DNA from: Candidatus Aminicenantota bacterium
GTDB lineage: Bacteria > Acidobacteriota > Aminicenantia > UBA2199
Assembly (NCBI GenBank): GCA_026393775.1
Contig: JAPKZM010000149.1
Coordinates: 1-6,729 of the forward strand
Direction: 5' to 3'
Length of the DNA stretch: 6,729 nucleotides
Part shown: positions 5,363 through 6,729 of the stretch, piece after piece
How the letters are laid out: every line of letters starts with the position of its first letter
Numbering within the stretch: position 1 is the first letter of the stretch
Made by a program: the position numbers and the translations under genes
The notes under the pieces: generated by a model
The model's database searches: none
Told to the model about the DNA's origin: nothing
What the model saw: only the letters and a program-made list of their open reading frames with translations

Positions 5363-6729
5363 TCACAGCTCTCTTGCCATCCACAACCTCAGGCCCTTGC
5401 GGTACTGATGCGCGATCAGGGCGAAATTGACCAGCAGGAAGCCCGTGAACCAGGCAATGATCTCCGCATAGGGCACCGTTCCGCGCGTGTAGCGGTGCCA
5501 GTAATAGACTCCCACCGGCCTCACCAGGAAGAGCATGCCGCCTACCAGGTAGATCATGCTCCAAAGCATGTAAGAAATTCCCTGCTTGGAAACGATCACG
5601 TGCTCGGGCGAGATCGGGTTCGTCTCGTTGGTTTCGATGCCGAGTTCCAGCGAAAGGACGGTCAGGAAGATGATGGCCGGCGGCAAGAACACCAGGGCGA
5701 TGAGCCGGGTAAAGCCGTCGAAATGGAGCGCCAGGTCGCCCAGTCCGTAGAGAACGAAACCGACGAAAAGGAGCGGCAGCAGGTGGAAGAGAAGCTTGAA
5801 GCGGAAGAATTTCACCCGCGGGTAGGGAGAGCCGAAAATATGGGCCTGCCCGGGACCCTCGTTGGGGATGGAGGTGAAGGTGAAGCGCGAATTCAAGCCG
5901 GAGACGATAAAGACCGCCATGACCAGGTTCAGATAGCAGACGAAGTTTTTTATCGACTGGTGCGGCATGGGGATCATCTTCATGTTGATGACGAAAACGG
6001 CCACCAGGGCGCCGACAATGAGCAGTTGCGACCATTGGGCGGGCGTGCGCAGGAAAGTCTTGCCCTCCTTGCGCAGCAGCGGCTGGTAGTCGTTTTTCAG
6101 CCGCGAGGGTCGCCAGCGCGACTTGTAATAACCTTTGCCTCCCCGGTTCAGCTTGTCGAACAGCTGCAGGTAAATCTTTCCGCGCAGCCAAAAAACCAAT
6201 GCCAGCAGGGAAGCCGCCAGCAGGACAAAGAGACCGATGGTTTTCCAGTAAGGGGCGTTCCTACCGTCGGCGACCAGGCTCATGGCCCTGGAAAGCCAAG
6301 CAAAGGGGAAATAATAGAAGACCTTCAGGTCCAGCGAGCCCATATAGCGCAATACGTTGTCGATCTCGCTGGGCTCGAGGAAGCGCTCGGGGCGCAGCAG
6401 GCGCATGAAGACGATGATGAAGGAGATGAGAATGATGGAGAACACCGACAGGACCGGCTGCAGGCGGCGCACCGAAAAGAAGGCCGGTATGATCAGCCCA
6501 AGCAGGATGCCGGTCAGGACTCCGCAGGCGATGAAAAGAAGAAAAGCGAGCAGGACCTGCATGACCTGCCCCGCTCCGGGGGCGAACCAGCGGCAATAAA
6601 AGAACAGCACCGGCAGCGAGAAGAAGACGACCATGGCCGAACTGTAAGCCGTTGTTTCCAGCATCTTCCAGGCGAAGGCGCTGCGTACCGGCATGGGGGT
6701 TGAAAAAAGGAAATGGAGGTCGCGCGAGA
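5363..6729 (-). CDS. ABC-2-type exporter permease, C-terminal part (5' end outside window)
   Basis: The frame stays open to the right edge, giving 454 residues. The first codons read RDLHFLFSTPMPVRSAF, the conserved cytosolic stretch of large ABC exporter permeases (DLxFLLSxPVxxR), so the ATG at 6694 is internal. About ten hydrophobic spans follow, for example FFSLPVLFFYCRWF, VLLAFLLFIACGVLTGILLG, VLSVFSIILISFIIVF, LFVLLAASLLALVFWL, LLFHLLPLLFVGFVLYGLG and WFTGFLLVNFALIAHQY. A basic cytosolic loop (GKGYYKSRWRPSRLKNDYQP) lies in the middle. There is no Walker A, so the ATPase must be a separate protein, probably encoded upstream on the minus strand outside the window. The transported substrate is unknown. 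The best family match from memory is the putative ABC exporter group around PF16949. The gene ends 8 nt from the palindrome at 5231-5355. Confidence 0.88.
   Translation of the reverse strand, partial: SRDLHFLFSTPMPVRSAFAWKMLETTAYSSAMVVFFSLPVLFFYCRWFAPGAGQVMQVLLAFLLFIACGVLTGILLGLIIPAFFSVRRLQPVLSVFSIILISFIIVFMRLLRPERFLEPSEIDNVLRYMGSLDLKVFYYFPFAWLSRAMSLVADGRNAPYWKTIGLFVLLAASLLALVFWLRGKIYLQLFDKLNRGGKGYYKSRWRPSRLKNDYQPLLRKEGKTFLRTPAQWSQLLIVGALVAVFVINMKMIPMPHQSIKNFVCYLNLVMAVFIVSGLNSRFTFTSIPNEGPGQAHIFGSPYPRVKFFRFKLLFHLLPLLFVGFVLYGLGDLALHFDGFTRLIALVFLPPAIIFLTVLSLELGIETNETNPISPEHVIVSKQGISYMLWSMIYLVGGMLFLVRPVGVYYWHRYTRGTVPYAEIIAWFTGFLLVNFALIAHQYRKGLRLWMAREL

Noticed and set aside
6692..6694. ATG as the start of the permease gene
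   Set aside because: The frame continues upstream to the edge with the family-typical RDLHFLFSTP stretch.
5408..6703. 431-codon open frame on the plus strand opposite the permease
   Set aside because: Its composition is rich in Q, E, D, R and H with no domain or ribosome-binding site. It mirrors codon bias of the real membrane-protein gene on the other strand.

Overview
The window is bacterial chromosomal DNA of moderately high GC. It encodes two predicted lipoproteins and one Sec-type secreted protein, so the host probably has an outer membrane. The TPR lipoprotein, the Met-rich DUF4412-like protein and near-consensus sigma-70-type promoters would fit an Acidobacteriota/Aminicenantota-like organism. 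That is an impression from protein style, not a demonstrated placement. I see no phage genes, CRISPR array, rRNA or tRNA.

Layout. (1) 1-2120, + strand: the 3' part of hflX (ribosome-associated GTPase, cut by the left edge) overlaps by ATGA a lipoprotein with TPR-like helices and degenerate S-layer-homology-like units. (2) 2121-2429, no intact gene: a 94-bp inverted-repeat element with GGGACAGACAC-type ends abuts a 21-codon remnant of a diverged paralogue of the preceding gene's 3' end. A further GC-rich hairpin follows. (3) 2430-3554, - strand: a lipoprotein made of seven 47/50-residue WKNG repeats, probably a seven-bladed beta-propeller, with its own promoter. (4) 3765-4490, - strand: a secreted, methionine-rich DUF4412-like protein with a near-perfect promoter and a clear intrinsic terminator. 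(5) 4491-4827: a divergent spacer holding two promoters and an unexplained terminator-like hairpin. (6) 4828-5229, + strand: queF (preQ0 reductase, queuosine pathway). (7) 5231-5355: a 125-nt palindromic element of GCGTTAT-like heptamers between convergent genes. (8) 5363-6729, - strand: the C-terminal part of a multi-membrane-span ABC exporter permease, cut by the right edge.

The genes do not form one pathway. hflX and the TPR lipoprotein look co-transcribed. The two - strand envelope proteins and queF each look monocistronic, with very short leaders. The permease probably belongs to an ABC operon continuing beyond the window. The least ordinary parts are the hairpin/paralogue-tail junction at 2149-2301, the cysteine-bearing seven-repeat lipoprotein, the Met-rich secreted protein, and two unexplained palindromes. 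I found no convincing new defence or mobile system.
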